From positions 2,108,001-2,172,000 of the forward strand of contig NZ_CP036287.1 of the NCBI RefSeq assembly GCF_007748095.1: DNA of 64,000 nt, in the 5' to 3' direction. The first letter of the stretch is position 1. The number at the start of each line of letters is the position of its first letter. This DNA is from Engelhardtia mirabilis. Its GTDB lineage: Bacteria > Planctomycetota > UBA1135 > GCA-002686595. The notes under the pieces were generated by a model. The model saw only the letters and a list, made by a program, of their open reading frames with translations, was not told the origin of the DNA and did no database searches. Both the position numbers and the translations under genes were made by a program. Positions 28,255 through 35,945 of the stretch are shown one piece after another.

Positions 28255-28812
28255 TCACTGCTGCTCCAGCGCTCGCGCCGAGCGGTCGTAGCTGCGCTGG
28301 GCGGCCAGCATCCGGATCCAGATGCCCCCGACGATCAGGAAGGGGAAGGCGAACCACAGGATGTCGAGCGCGCCCAGTCCCGCCGGCGTGACCTGGAGGT
28401 CGTAGTCGAGCTGGCCGAGCGGTTCGTCGCTGTCGACCTCGCGGATCGAGAAGTGGGTGGGCCAGGTGCCGCGATAGGCGAACTCGAGGTTGCCGATCTG
28501 TTGGAAGGGTTCCTCGGGCTTCGCGGCGCGGCTGGCGGAGACGACCCGAGGCGATCCGTCGTCGGCGGGGGCCGCCGAGAGGGCGATCCACAGGTCCTCT
28601 GCGGAGCGGCCCTCGGGCGGATCGACGTAGAAGTAGAAGGTGCCGGTGCCAACGTCCGGATCGGTCCAGATCGACAGGGTCCAGGAGCCGATCTGCTCGT
28701 CCACGAAGATGGGATAGGGCGGTCCATCGTGGGCGTCGGCGAGCGATGCCAGGGACGCCGCTGCCAGGACGGCCGCGGTGAGGTGACAGGGGAATCGGAG
28801 CCGTCGTTTCAC
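28255..28812 (-). CDS. Exported, C-terminally anchored protein of FeS-membrane operon
   Basis: A 185-residue protein with an N-terminal signal peptide (KRRLRFPCHLTAAVLAAASL, cleavage likely near ADAHD), an extracytoplasmic beta-rich domain (FVDEQIGSWTLSIWTDPDVG onward), and a C-terminal TM helix (ILWFAFPFLIVGGIWI). It resembles YtkA-like or copper-trafficking periplasmic domains only in fold expectation, so I leave it unnamed. It is the last gene of a four-gene operon. Its GTG start at 28812 overlaps the stop of the polyferredoxin gene as GTGA. Confidence 0.65.
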   Translation of the reverse strand: MKRRLRFPCHLTAAVLAAASLASLADAHDGPPYPIFVDEQIGSWTLSIWTDPDVGTGTFYFYVDPPEGRSAEDLWIALSAAPADDGSPRVVSASRAAKPEEPFQQIGNLEFAYRGTWPTHFSIREVDSDEPLGQLDYDLQVTPAGLGALDILWFAFPFLIVGGIWIRMLAAQRSYDRSARALEQQ

Positions 28813-30266
28813 AGGTAGGTGCCTCGCATCTCCATCGGTTGGGCCAGGAGCCAGAGTGCTGTGCCGGCCAGAGCCAGCAGCAGGGCGGCCCAGGGCAGGA
28901 AGGCGCGCGGCGCGAGGCGCCCGAAGTCGCGCTGGGCCAGTCGCCATGCCAAGGCCAGCGAGCCCGCGCCGCCGAGCGCGAGGAAGCCGATCTCGATCGG
29001 CCAGACCTGGGTGTCGGTCAGGCCGCCCAGGCCCCACTTGGGCCCGCCGAGCAGGCCGACGCCGAGGCGCTCCAGGGCGAGCTGGGTGACCGGTACGAAG
29101 GTCCACAGGCCGGTCAAGAAGTGGAAGCTGTAGTGGGCCAGCCACACGCCGAAGCCCAGGGGCGCCAGGCAGTAGCTGAAGCGGCGGGCGTGGGCGAGGG
29201 CCGAGGTCCCGGTGCCCAGTCGCACCGTCCACGTCACGAGCCCGATCGCCAGGGCAGGCACGAGCGCGAGGCCCAGCGCGAACAGGATCGCCAGCACCAG
29301 GAACTCGCTCTGGGTGCCGAGCGACTCGGCCAGCCAACGCTGGAAGGCGTAGACCGGACTCACCATCCCGAAGGCGTTGAGCAGTGCACCGAAGCTGAAC
29401 AGCACGACCAGCGCTGCCAGGTCGTTGCGCCGGCTGATGCGTCCGATGCCGGAGCGCACCGGATCCACCGCCAGCTCGTCAGCCGGCAGTCGAGAGCCGA
29501 TGGCGACGTTGTCCTGGGGGCAGGCGTGGACGCAGTCCAGGCAGAAGGTGCAGTCGATGTTGCCGACCTTCTCGGGCAGGAACAGGGCCAGCTCGCAGCC
29601 GCGCTGGGTGACGCGCGCGGGCGCCTCGGGGGCCCGCGTGCCGCGGATGCAGTCCTTGGTCGCGCAGGAGTCGCAGGTGCTGCGCTCGCGGATCTTGACC
29701 TCGAAGGGGGACAGGGTCGAGGCCACGAAGTTGAACTGCCCGATGGGGCAGATCCACTTGCAGAAGGGCGCTCCCTTGAAGAGGGCGTCCACCAGCAGGG
29801 CGGTGGCGAAGTAGACCAGGATCAGGATCGCCGTCGCCGCTGGGCTGGCCCACAGGTCGAGCCACTCGTAGGTGAACAGGACCGCCACGAGCAGGCCGAG
29901 CCCGAGCCACTTGCGCCGCAAGGCCCGGGGCAGACGACGGGTCGGCGCGCTGATCCTGCGCGCGAGCTCCCGGGGCAGCACCAAGGGGCAACCCATGCAG
30001 AAGACGTTGCCGACCGCGAGGAGTGCGATCACCAGCAGGCCGCGCCAGTGGACCCAGACCAACAGGGTGGCCAGGTTCTTGGGGGCGAGCTGCGGTCCGA
30101 AGAGGCCGTGCAGGACCAGCACCGCTGCCAAGAGCAGCAGCGGGACCTGTAGGCACAGGCGCGCGTGGCGCCAACGCAGGAAGGGCCCGAGCAGCGGGAC
30201 GCGGAGGAGATCGAAGCCCCGCGCCGCGGGCGAGCCGCGGCGCGGGGGCGAGTGAGCGACGGTCAT
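28809..30266 (-). CDS. Membrane-bound polyferredoxin (NapH/NosR/CcoG-like)
   Basis: A 485-residue integral membrane protein with about ten TM helices and bacterial ferredoxin-type clusters. Cys motifs are CMGCPL and FCKWICPIGQ, then CDSCATKDC, and CTFCLDCVHACP. This layout is shared by NapH, NosR C-terminal and CcoG/RdxA proteins, which pass electrons across the membrane or reduce Cu(II) for oxidase assembly. The C-terminal half adds helices beyond those families. The start overlaps the stop of the upstream YtkA-like gene (ATGA). The electron donor and acceptor are unknown. Confidence 0.8.
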   Translation of the reverse strand: MTVAHSPPRRGSPAARGFDLLRVPLLGPFLRWRHARLCLQVPLLLLAAVLVLHGLFGPQLAPKNLATLLVWVHWRGLLVIALLAVGNVFCMGCPLVLPRELARRISAPTRRLPRALRRKWLGLGLLVAVLFTYEWLDLWASPAATAILILVYFATALLVDALFKGAPFCKWICPIGQFNFVASTLSPFEVKIRERSTCDSCATKDCIRGTRAPEAPARVTQRGCELALFLPEKVGNIDCTFCLDCVHACPQDNVAIGSRLPADELAVDPVRSGIGRISRRNDLAALVVLFSFGALLNAFGMVSPVYAFQRWLAESLGTQSEFLVLAILFALGLALVPALAIGLVTWTVRLGTGTSALAHARRFSYCLAPLGFGVWLAHYSFHFLTGLWTFVPVTQLALERLGVGLLGGPKWGLGGLTDTQVWPIEIGFLALGGAGSLALAWRLAQRDFGRLAPRAFLPWAALLLALAGTALWLLAQPMEMRGTYL

Positions 30267-30742
30267 CGCTGCTCGCTGTCGGTCGTCGTCCCCGGGCGCC
30301 TGACGCTGACGGCAGGAACGTCGATGACCCGCTCGAGTTGGCGTCCGTCGGCCAGGTCAGCCGACACCACGACGAACCAATCGCCGCCCATGGTGAACTC
30401 GAAGGGCGCTTCGTAGCGCCCCGCCGAGGCCTCCACGGCGTCGCCGAAGACGGGCACCATGCCCGCATGGCTCATGTTGCCCTCCACGTGGACCACCGCA
30501 CCCGCGACGGGCTGACCGTCGGGGCCGCTCAGCTCGACGACGCAAGTCGTCGGGCCCGTGCTCGCGGCCGGGTCGAAGGACAGGGCCACGTCGATCTCGT
30601 GGTCGCCCGCGTCGTCGCGGCCACAGGCTCCCGTCGCCAGGACCACCAGCAGCAAGACCCCGGCGGTGCCTGACCGCGAAGCCCACGAAGGCGCCTTGCG
30701 AACAGGCCCCGAAGCCTGTTCGTCGCCGAACTGATTGGCCAT
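30263..30742 (-). CDS. YtkA/FixH-like lipoprotein
   Basis: A 159-residue protein with a signal peptide and lipobox (VLLLVVLATGAC, Cys about 40), preceded by a 27-residue polar N terminus. The mature domain (EIDVALSFDPAASTGPTTCV, GNMSHAGMVPVFGDAVEASA, YEAPFEFTMGGDWFVVVSAD) matches the YtkA-like/FixH fold with a conserved MSHAGM element. In many genomes such proteins accompany copper handling or cbb3 oxidase maturation. It is the second gene of the operon and its stop overlaps the polyferredoxin start. Confidence 0.72.
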   Translation of the reverse strand: MANQFGDEQASGPVRKAPSWASRSGTAGVLLLVVLATGACGRDDAGDHEIDVALSFDPAASTGPTTCVVELSGPDGQPVAGAVVHVEGNMSHAGMVPVFGDAVEASAGRYEAPFEFTMGGDWFVVVSADLADGRQLERVIDVPAVSVRRPGTTTDSEQR

Positions 30743-30746
30743 GGGA

Positions 30747-31358
30747 TCAGCTCGCCGTTCTCGCCGCCGAAGCGCGCTTCTGCTTGGGCTTCCACGCGCA
30801 GCTACAGACCGCGCCGTGGGTCACCTCACCGGCCGGCGGGAACATGTGGAAGTACATGCCGATGGCCATCGGGATGAAGACCACGGTGTTGTAGAAGAGG
30901 TGCAATTCGACCCTCGGCACCCACAGTTGGATGATGCTCATGGGGACCGGCTTGTCGAACAGGTTGTGGCCGACGAGCGCCTGGCCCTGGAGCAGCGCGT
31001 GCTCGATGTGGTGCCAGAACTGGATCCAGAAGGCGATCATCCACCAGGTGCGCGAGCGGCCGGTGAAGCCGGTGCGCAGGACCCACAGGCCGATCAACAT
31101 CACGATCGCGTAGCCATAGTGCAGGGCTTCGCTCCTGACCAGCCATGGGTACCAGAGGCCCAGCACGCCGCGTGATTCGGGCACCGGCCAACCCAGGGCG
31201 TAGATCTGGATCGCTTGGGTCAGGTGTTCGGCCCAGTGGGCCAGGACGACCAGCATGTAGCCCTGGAGGGCGCGCTCGTGCCAGTTGGAGTTGAGCTTCT
31301 CGAGGAAGCTACGAGAGCTCGGGGCGGCGAGTGTTGCCGCTGCGGACGGATTGGACAT
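30747..31358 (-). CDS. Polytopic membrane protein, first gene of FeS operon
   Basis: A 203-residue membrane protein with about four helices and many histidines within or beside them: VVLAHWAEHLTQAIQIYALG, ALHYGYAIVMLIGLWVL, IQFWHHIEHALL and LHLFYNTVVFIPMAIGMYFH. The histidine pattern suggests heme or metal binding, but I do not recognise a family. ATG 31358 (MSNPSAAATL) was preferred over 31445 because the longer N terminus is low-complexity Arg/Ala. It ends 4 bp before the YtkA-like gene. Confidence 0.65.
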   Translation of the reverse strand: MSNPSAAATLAAPSSRSFLEKLNSNWHERALQGYMLVVLAHWAEHLTQAIQIYALGWPVPESRGVLGLWYPWLVRSEALHYGYAIVMLIGLWVLRTGFTGRSRTWWMIAFWIQFWHHIEHALLQGQALVGHNLFDKPVPMSIIQLWVPRVELHLFYNTVVFIPMAIGMYFHMFPPAGEVTHGAVCSCAWKPKQKRASAARTAS

Positions 31359-31923
31359 GACGCTGTCGGGGCGGGCCGGCGCTGCGCCGGCGGTACATGT
31401 GTGGATCCGCGCGTCCGCTCCGCGGAATCCACGGAGCCGGCGCACGGGAGACGAAGGAGGAGGACCTGGATCCGCGCTCAGCGCGCGAATCGAGCCGTCA
31501 GCGGCTGGTGCTCCTCACCGACGAAAAAACCCTGCACGGGCATGAATTGCTCACGAGCAGGGTTCCTTCGCGGAGTCTCCCTGCCGATCGAGTTGACGCT
31601 GGTTCCCACGGCCTGGCGTGGACTCACCTTCGCGGTGAGCGGTCCAGCGGCAACGCGTTCGGCGCGCCGGCTGGACCCACGGAAGGGTGGGATCGCAGAA
31701 AAGGATCGAGAGCTGTAGACCTCGAGCTTCCACATGGCTGGTTCGTTCGCGACCGGAGGGCCGCGACAAGGGGATGGGTGGTGGCCGCGCTGGCGCGAAG
31801 GCCAGGAATCGGGGACACCAGTCGAAACCTACACCGACCGGCGCGGGCGCGCAGCCCCCTGGTGGCGATCAGCTGCCCCGTGGCGACGGCGGCCGGGGGC
31901 CCATCAGAGGCTCCGAACGGGCC
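31359..31923. other. Gene-free stretch
   Basis: No frame on either strand shows recognisable protein character. The end next to 31358 should hold the promoter of the FeS operon. The other end is downstream of the methyltransferase-APH gene. Only small inverted repeats such as CTCCGcggaatccaCGGAG (about 31422-31440) were seen. Confidence 0.45.
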
Positions 31924-33675
31924 TCAGAGCTCGAATGAGCGCTGGATCCAAGCGGGGCGGCTGAAGTCCCAGTTGGACTCCGCCATGGCGCCCACCAGGG
32001 CCGGGTAGACGCGCTCGACTGCCCGCTGGTACTCGGACGGGAGCTCGAGGCGAGCTGAGTAGTCCGCCAGCGCACTGCGCTCGAACTCGCGCAAGGCCCC
32101 GTCTCGCGCCAGGCGCCAAGCCCAGGCCACGGTCGAGTCGGCAGCCTGCTTGCGGTCGTGAACGATCAGGTTCAAGAGGTCGAAGTAGGGCAGGTCCGAC
32201 AGCTCGTGGCTGCCCCAATCCATCAGGCCGAGCACGGAGCCGTCCGCGCGGACCTGGACGTGCTTCGCGCGCAGGTCCGCGTGGTAGAGCACCAGTGGAA
32301 CGGCTGCCCCCAGGGCCAGGTTGCGCGCTTCGTCGAGCAGTTGCCCCAGGCGATCGGAGATCCGCGAGTTTCTCGCGTGGCGTTGGACCAGCTCGACCTT
32401 GGCGCCGAAGAGGGCGTCGAAGCGCTCGTCGTCGAGGACCACGGGGGCGTCGGTCACCAGCGAGGCGAACTGTGCTACGAGGTCGGCGTAGGTCCGCTGC
32501 GCCGCCGCCAGGTCGCCCGTGAGCTGCGGGGCGGAGAGGCCCTCGAGCCGCTCTTCGACGTTGACGTACTGGTCGTCGACGGTGCCCTCCCACACCGGAC
32601 GCGGGGCGGGGAAGGCCGCAAAGCGCTCGGCCAGCAGTCCCAAGGCCGAGTAGTGACGGCGCGATTGGCGCTCCTGCGCCGGCGAGAGGGCCAGGTGCAT
32701 GGCCCAACGGGCGCCCGTCCCCGCGGTCAGCACCACGCAGGTGTTGCCGCGAGTGGTGATCAGGTGCTCGGGATCGGGAGTGGGGACGCCGACCGCCGAC
32801 GCGACCGTTTCGAGCAGCCGGTCGATGCGCCGTCCTCGCAACGGGTCGGACCCGGCCCGCAGGGCATAGCTCGGCGCGAGCAGGGGAAAGAGCCCTGCGC
32901 GGTGGGCCGCCATCTTCACCACGTTGCGGCGCTCCATGGGCCCGACCGTGAGGTGCGGACCGCGGCCGTTCAGATCGACGGCGTGGCTGAAGTCGTGCCG
33001 GTGGGGGTAGAGGGCCAGGGACTCCACCGCCGGGTGGCCCACCCGCGCCAAGGCGCGGCGCCAAGCCGCCGCGCTGCGCTCGCCCAGGGGCGGCGAGAGC
33101 GCTGCACGCATGAACTCCAGGGGCCGCAGGACGTGGAAGTCCGCCCGGCGACCGGAGGAGCGCTTGTAGGCGAAGCGGTTGTCCGCGACCACCAGCAGCT
33201 CGCCGCGCGAGACGCGCGCCAGCTCGGCCAGCTCGGCGTCATCGGCTCCGCCGCGCTCGTCGACGACCAGGTCGAAGCTGCCATCGGCGAACGGCAGACG
33301 TCGGCGCGGATCGGCGGCCACGAAGTCGGAGGCTCCATCCACCAGCGCCCGGTCGCGATGCCGGCACCAACGCAGGCGGCGCGGCTCCGGGTCCACGACC
33401 GTCAGGTCGAAGCCGTTTCGGGCCAGCGCCACCGCCGTCCCCGAGAGGGCGTCGCCCACCAGTAGCGCTCGCCCGCCCCTCGCGCCGATCAACGGCAGCC
33501 ATCCGGCGCGCCCCTCGCGCACCCGCTGCATCAGGATCTGGGCTCGATCGTCGGGCAGCCCGCGCAGCAGCTCCTCGAGGGTTGCGCGCCAGTCCCCGCC
33601 GGAGTCCAAGCTCGCCAACGCGGACTCGAGCTCCGCTCCGTCGAGGGTCGGCAGGCGAGGGTCGTCGAGATTCAT
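31924..33675 (-). CDS. Methyltransferase-phosphotransferase (APH) fusion
   Basis: A 583-residue two-domain protein. Residues about 60-200 form a SAM-dependent methyltransferase with ALLVGDALSGTAVALARNGF, a VDPEP acidic loop and FDLVVDERGG. Residues about 300-570 form an aminoglycoside-phosphotransferase-like kinase with the catalytic loop YHADLRAKHVQV and the metal motif LMDWGSHELSDLPYFDL. ATG 33675 (MNLDDPRLPTLDG) lies 10 bp after the upstream membrane-protein gene, so the two form an operon. Similar fusions occur in surface-glycan loci, but this one diverges from the lanthipeptide-like cluster, so a role in peptide tailoring cannot be excluded. Confidence 0.75.
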   Translation of the reverse strand: MNLDDPRLPTLDGAELESALASLDSGGDWRATLEELLRGLPDDRAQILMQRVREGRAGWLPLIGARGGRALLVGDALSGTAVALARNGFDLTVVDPEPRRLRWCRHRDRALVDGASDFVAADPRRRLPFADGSFDLVVDERGGADDAELAELARVSRGELLVVADNRFAYKRSSGRRADFHVLRPLEFMRAALSPPLGERSAAAWRRALARVGHPAVESLALYPHRHDFSHAVDLNGRGPHLTVGPMERRNVVKMAAHRAGLFPLLAPSYALRAGSDPLRGRRIDRLLETVASAVGVPTPDPEHLITTRGNTCVVLTAGTGARWAMHLALSPAQERQSRRHYSALGLLAERFAAFPAPRPVWEGTVDDQYVNVEERLEGLSAPQLTGDLAAAQRTYADLVAQFASLVTDAPVVLDDERFDALFGAKVELVQRHARNSRISDRLGQLLDEARNLALGAAVPLVLYHADLRAKHVQVRADGSVLGLMDWGSHELSDLPYFDLLNLIVHDRKQAADSTVAWAWRLARDGALREFERSALADYSARLELPSEYQRAVERVYPALVGAMAESNWDFSRPAWIQRSFEL

Positions 33676-33685
33676 CGCCCGACGC

Positions 33686-34579
33686 TCACTGGGGCGAGTT
33701 CCCGCCCAGCCAGTTGAGCAGCAGGAACAGCCCCGCATGGACGGCCGCGGCCACCGCCATGGGGCGCCGAGACGGGCGGGGCACGACAAGGATCAGCGGC
33801 ACGAGGGCGAGGGCGGCGGTGACGAGCATCCACGGTCTATCGGCGACCACCTCCAACCCGCCGGAAAGGCCCGCAAGCACGGCCAAGAACCAACACCGCC
33901 GGTCACCGAGCCTGGCAGCCAGGCCCGCGAAGACCGCGGCCGGGAGCATCATCAACCCCATGGCGAGTCCCACGACGACCCAGGTGGATTGGCCGGGTGG
34001 AAGCGCCCTCTCGTTCTCCAACAGGGTCGCGGCGCCGGCGGCCAGGACCAGGGTCATCGACCGCCGCTGAAGTACTCCCACTGCACTTGCGCGCAGGGCG
34101 AATGCACACGTCCCCGCGATCGCCAGGGACCAGAGGGCATCGTCCAAGGCGCGCCGGCCGCCGCCCAGCAGGAACGGAGCCATTGCCACGGCGACCACAC
34201 CCAGACTCAGGCCGGCAGCGGCCAGGGGCCTGACCCCGTGGCCGTCGGGATCGTCCGCGCGCAGCGGCCTGCGCGGACGCATGGCCCGGGGCCCGAGCCC
34301 TCGCAGCCCGAGGGCCAGGGCGACGGGCAGGGCCAGGATGGCGAGGGTCCAAGCCTCGTTCGCGTGGACCGCGGTGGCGACGGCCCGCAAGAGGCTGCCG
34401 AGCAGGAACGAAGCCGCGAACGCGCCTGCGATCTCGGTTCGCTCGCCCAGCCCGGGTGCACCCGGGGGCAGCAAGCTCAGCAAGCAGGCCCCCGAAACCA
34501 ACCAACCGAGCGCCGCGACGATCGAGTCGGGGCTCCAGGCCAGGGCTTCAGCAGCGGGACCGATCGCGGCGGGCGACAT
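33686..34579 (-). CDS. Polytopic membrane protein of unknown function
   Basis: A 297-residue protein with about eight hydrophobic segments, for example VAALGWLVSGACLLSLLPPG and AFAASFLLGSLLRAVATAV near the N terminus and LVTAALALVPLILVV near the C terminus. I recognise no family. It is transcribed divergently from the precursor-like gene and lies upstream of the methyltransferase-APH fusion. It could be an exporter, a flippase-type or a glycan-related membrane protein. Confidence 0.55.
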   Translation of the reverse strand: MSPAAIGPAAEALAWSPDSIVAALGWLVSGACLLSLLPPGAPGLGERTEIAGAFAASFLLGSLLRAVATAVHANEAWTLAILALPVALALGLRGLGPRAMRPRRPLRADDPDGHGVRPLAAAGLSLGVVAVAMAPFLLGGGRRALDDALWSLAIAGTCAFALRASAVGVLQRRSMTLVLAAGAATLLENERALPPGQSTWVVVGLAMGLMMLPAAVFAGLAARLGDRRCWFLAVLAGLSGGLEVVADRPWMLVTAALALVPLILVVPRPSRRPMAVAAAVHAGLFLLLNWLGGNSPQ

Positions 34580-34721
34580 GGCGACATCCTACTCACGCGG
34601 GCCCGGGTCTCGCACTCGGGTCAGATTCGACTTCGGGCGCGAATCGCCCGCGCGACAGCGGCGCCGATGACCTGTCCGTGGCGGGTGGGGACGACTGCGG
34701 ATTCGCGGCGTTCGCCGCCCG

Positions 34722-34758
34722 TCGAACGTCCCGTTCGATGTCTATGTCGAGCGTTCGA
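34722..34758. promoter_or_regulatory. Paired TCGA-CGTTCGA inverted repeats, candidate operator
   Basis: A perfect inverted repeat TCGAACG-TCC-CGTTCGA (34722-34738) is followed by a second near-palindrome TCGAGCGTTCGA (34747-34758). The centres are 22 bp apart, about two helical turns. It lies in the divergent gap between the membrane-protein gene (34579) and the precursor-like gene (34862). It could be a regulator binding site for the cluster. No regulator gene is adjacent. Confidence 0.35.
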
Positions 34759-34847
34759 TCCCAACCGATCCCGCGCGACGACCGTGACCCAGACGCGCCG
34801 GTGGTGCGTCGGCCGCGAGTCCGTGGGGGCACGGAAGGGGAACCCAG

Positions 34848-34853
34848 AAGGAG
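34848..34853 (+). promoter_or_regulatory. Strong Shine-Dalgarno site of precursor-like gene
   Basis: AAGGAG lies 8 nt before ATG 34862. Most genes in the window lack so clear a site. It fixes the start and suggests high translation of the precursor-like protein. Confidence 0.8.
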
Positions 34854-34861
34854 AGTGAGAC

Positions 34862-35860
34862 ATGGCTGACAAGCCGTCCGGCTTCGTCGCTGCGCTGGTC
34901 AAGGACCCCGCGCACCCGCCGAAGACCAAACTGTTCACCGGCTACGTCGGTGAGTCGAGCAAGCCCAAGCACATGCGGATCTATCTGGATCCGGAGCTGG
35001 CGAGCTTTGTCGAGGTGCCCGATGGCGCCGTGCTCTACCGCACGGAGGCTGCGGACGCTGCCGGCCTGGGCGCACACCACGTGTGGGTCGACGCCAAGCT
35101 GCTGGACGAGATCGACCTGGGCTCGGGGCAGAAGTTGACGCCGATCTCGCCGGTCTTGCCGACCTGCCCGACGACACCGCCGACGTTGCTGCCGGTTTGT
35201 CCGACCAGCTTCCCGCCTGCCTGCGGCTCGGGCTTCACGCCGGTCTGTCCGACGCAGAGCCCGCTGCAGTGTTTCACGCAGACTCCACAGCAGTGCCTGA
35301 CACAGCCCCAGGTCTGCTTCCTGACCCAGTCCGGTCCGCTCTGCCCGACGAACGGCCACCCCATCTGCCCTGTGGCGTCGCAGCCCGGGCCGTTGTGTCC
35401 GACGGCGGGCAATCCCATCTGTCCGACGAACGGCAACAAGTTCTGCCCGACCGGTGGCAGCCCACTGTGCCCCACGGCAAGTAGCCCGCTCTGCCCGACG
35501 AACGGCAACCCGATCTGCCCGGTGGCTTCGCAGCTCGCCCCGCAGTGCCCGACCGGAGGCAGTCCGATCTGCCCGACCGGAGGCAATCCCTTCTGTCCGG
35601 TGCAGACGACGACGGGGCCCGCCTGTCAGTTGATCACGCAGAATCCTGCGGTCTGTGGCCTGCAGACGGCGAACCCGCTCGCCTGCAACCCCGGACCGTC
35701 GGCGGTCGACGCTTGTCCCTCTGCACCCGGTGGGTGTTTCGACCTGACGCCGCAGTTCACGGTGACGCCGGTCGCGAACGCGACGGCGAACTTCACGGCT
35801 CAGTTCGGCGGTGCGTTCAACGTCACGCCGGCCTTCCGCCAGCCCGGGACGATCGGCTGA
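34862..35860 (+). CDS. Giant Cys-repeat lanthipeptide-like precursor
   Basis: A 332-residue protein with two distinct parts. Residues 1-100 are Cys-free and look like a folded leader (KLFTGYVGESSKPKHMRIYL, DPELASFVEVPDGAVLYR, HHVWVDAKLLDEIDL). Residues 101-292 hold 23 cysteines, mostly 8 or 10 residues apart, in units such as CPTNGNPI, CPTGGSPL and CPTASSPL, with 36 Ser/Thr. Every interval between cysteines contains at least one Ser or Thr, so each Cys could pair with a dehydrated residue. Residues 293-332 are Cys-free and rich in Thr, Asn and Phe. Directly downstream are kinase, HopA1-type lyase and LanC-type genes. No transporter or protease is encoded beside it. A disulfide- or metal-binding structural protein is the main alternative. 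Confidence 0.75.
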   Translation: MADKPSGFVAALVKDPAHPPKTKLFTGYVGESSKPKHMRIYLDPELASFVEVPDGAVLYRTEAADAAGLGAHHVWVDAKLLDEIDLGSGQKLTPISPVLPTCPTTPPTLLPVCPTSFPPACGSGFTPVCPTQSPLQCFTQTPQQCLTQPQVCFLTQSGPLCPTNGHPICPVASQPGPLCPTAGNPICPTNGNKFCPTGGSPLCPTASSPLCPTNGNPICPVASQLAPQCPTGGSPICPTGGNPFCPVQTTTGPACQLITQNPAVCGLQTANPLACNPGPSAVDACPSAPGGCFDLTPQFTVTPVANATANFTAQFGGAFNVTPAFRQPGTIG

Positions 35861-35945
35861 TCGCGACCCACCGCGGATCGCGCGGCGCGCGCCGTCGAAT
35901 GGCGCGCGCCGCCTTGCCCGCACAGCACGAACACACGAAGCTCCC

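Noticed and set aside
31397..32008. 203-codon plus-strand frame between the FeS operon and the methyltransferase-APH gene
   Set aside because: It overlaps the end of the supported fusion gene, has no recognisable domain, and has a composition typical of non-coding GC-rich DNA.
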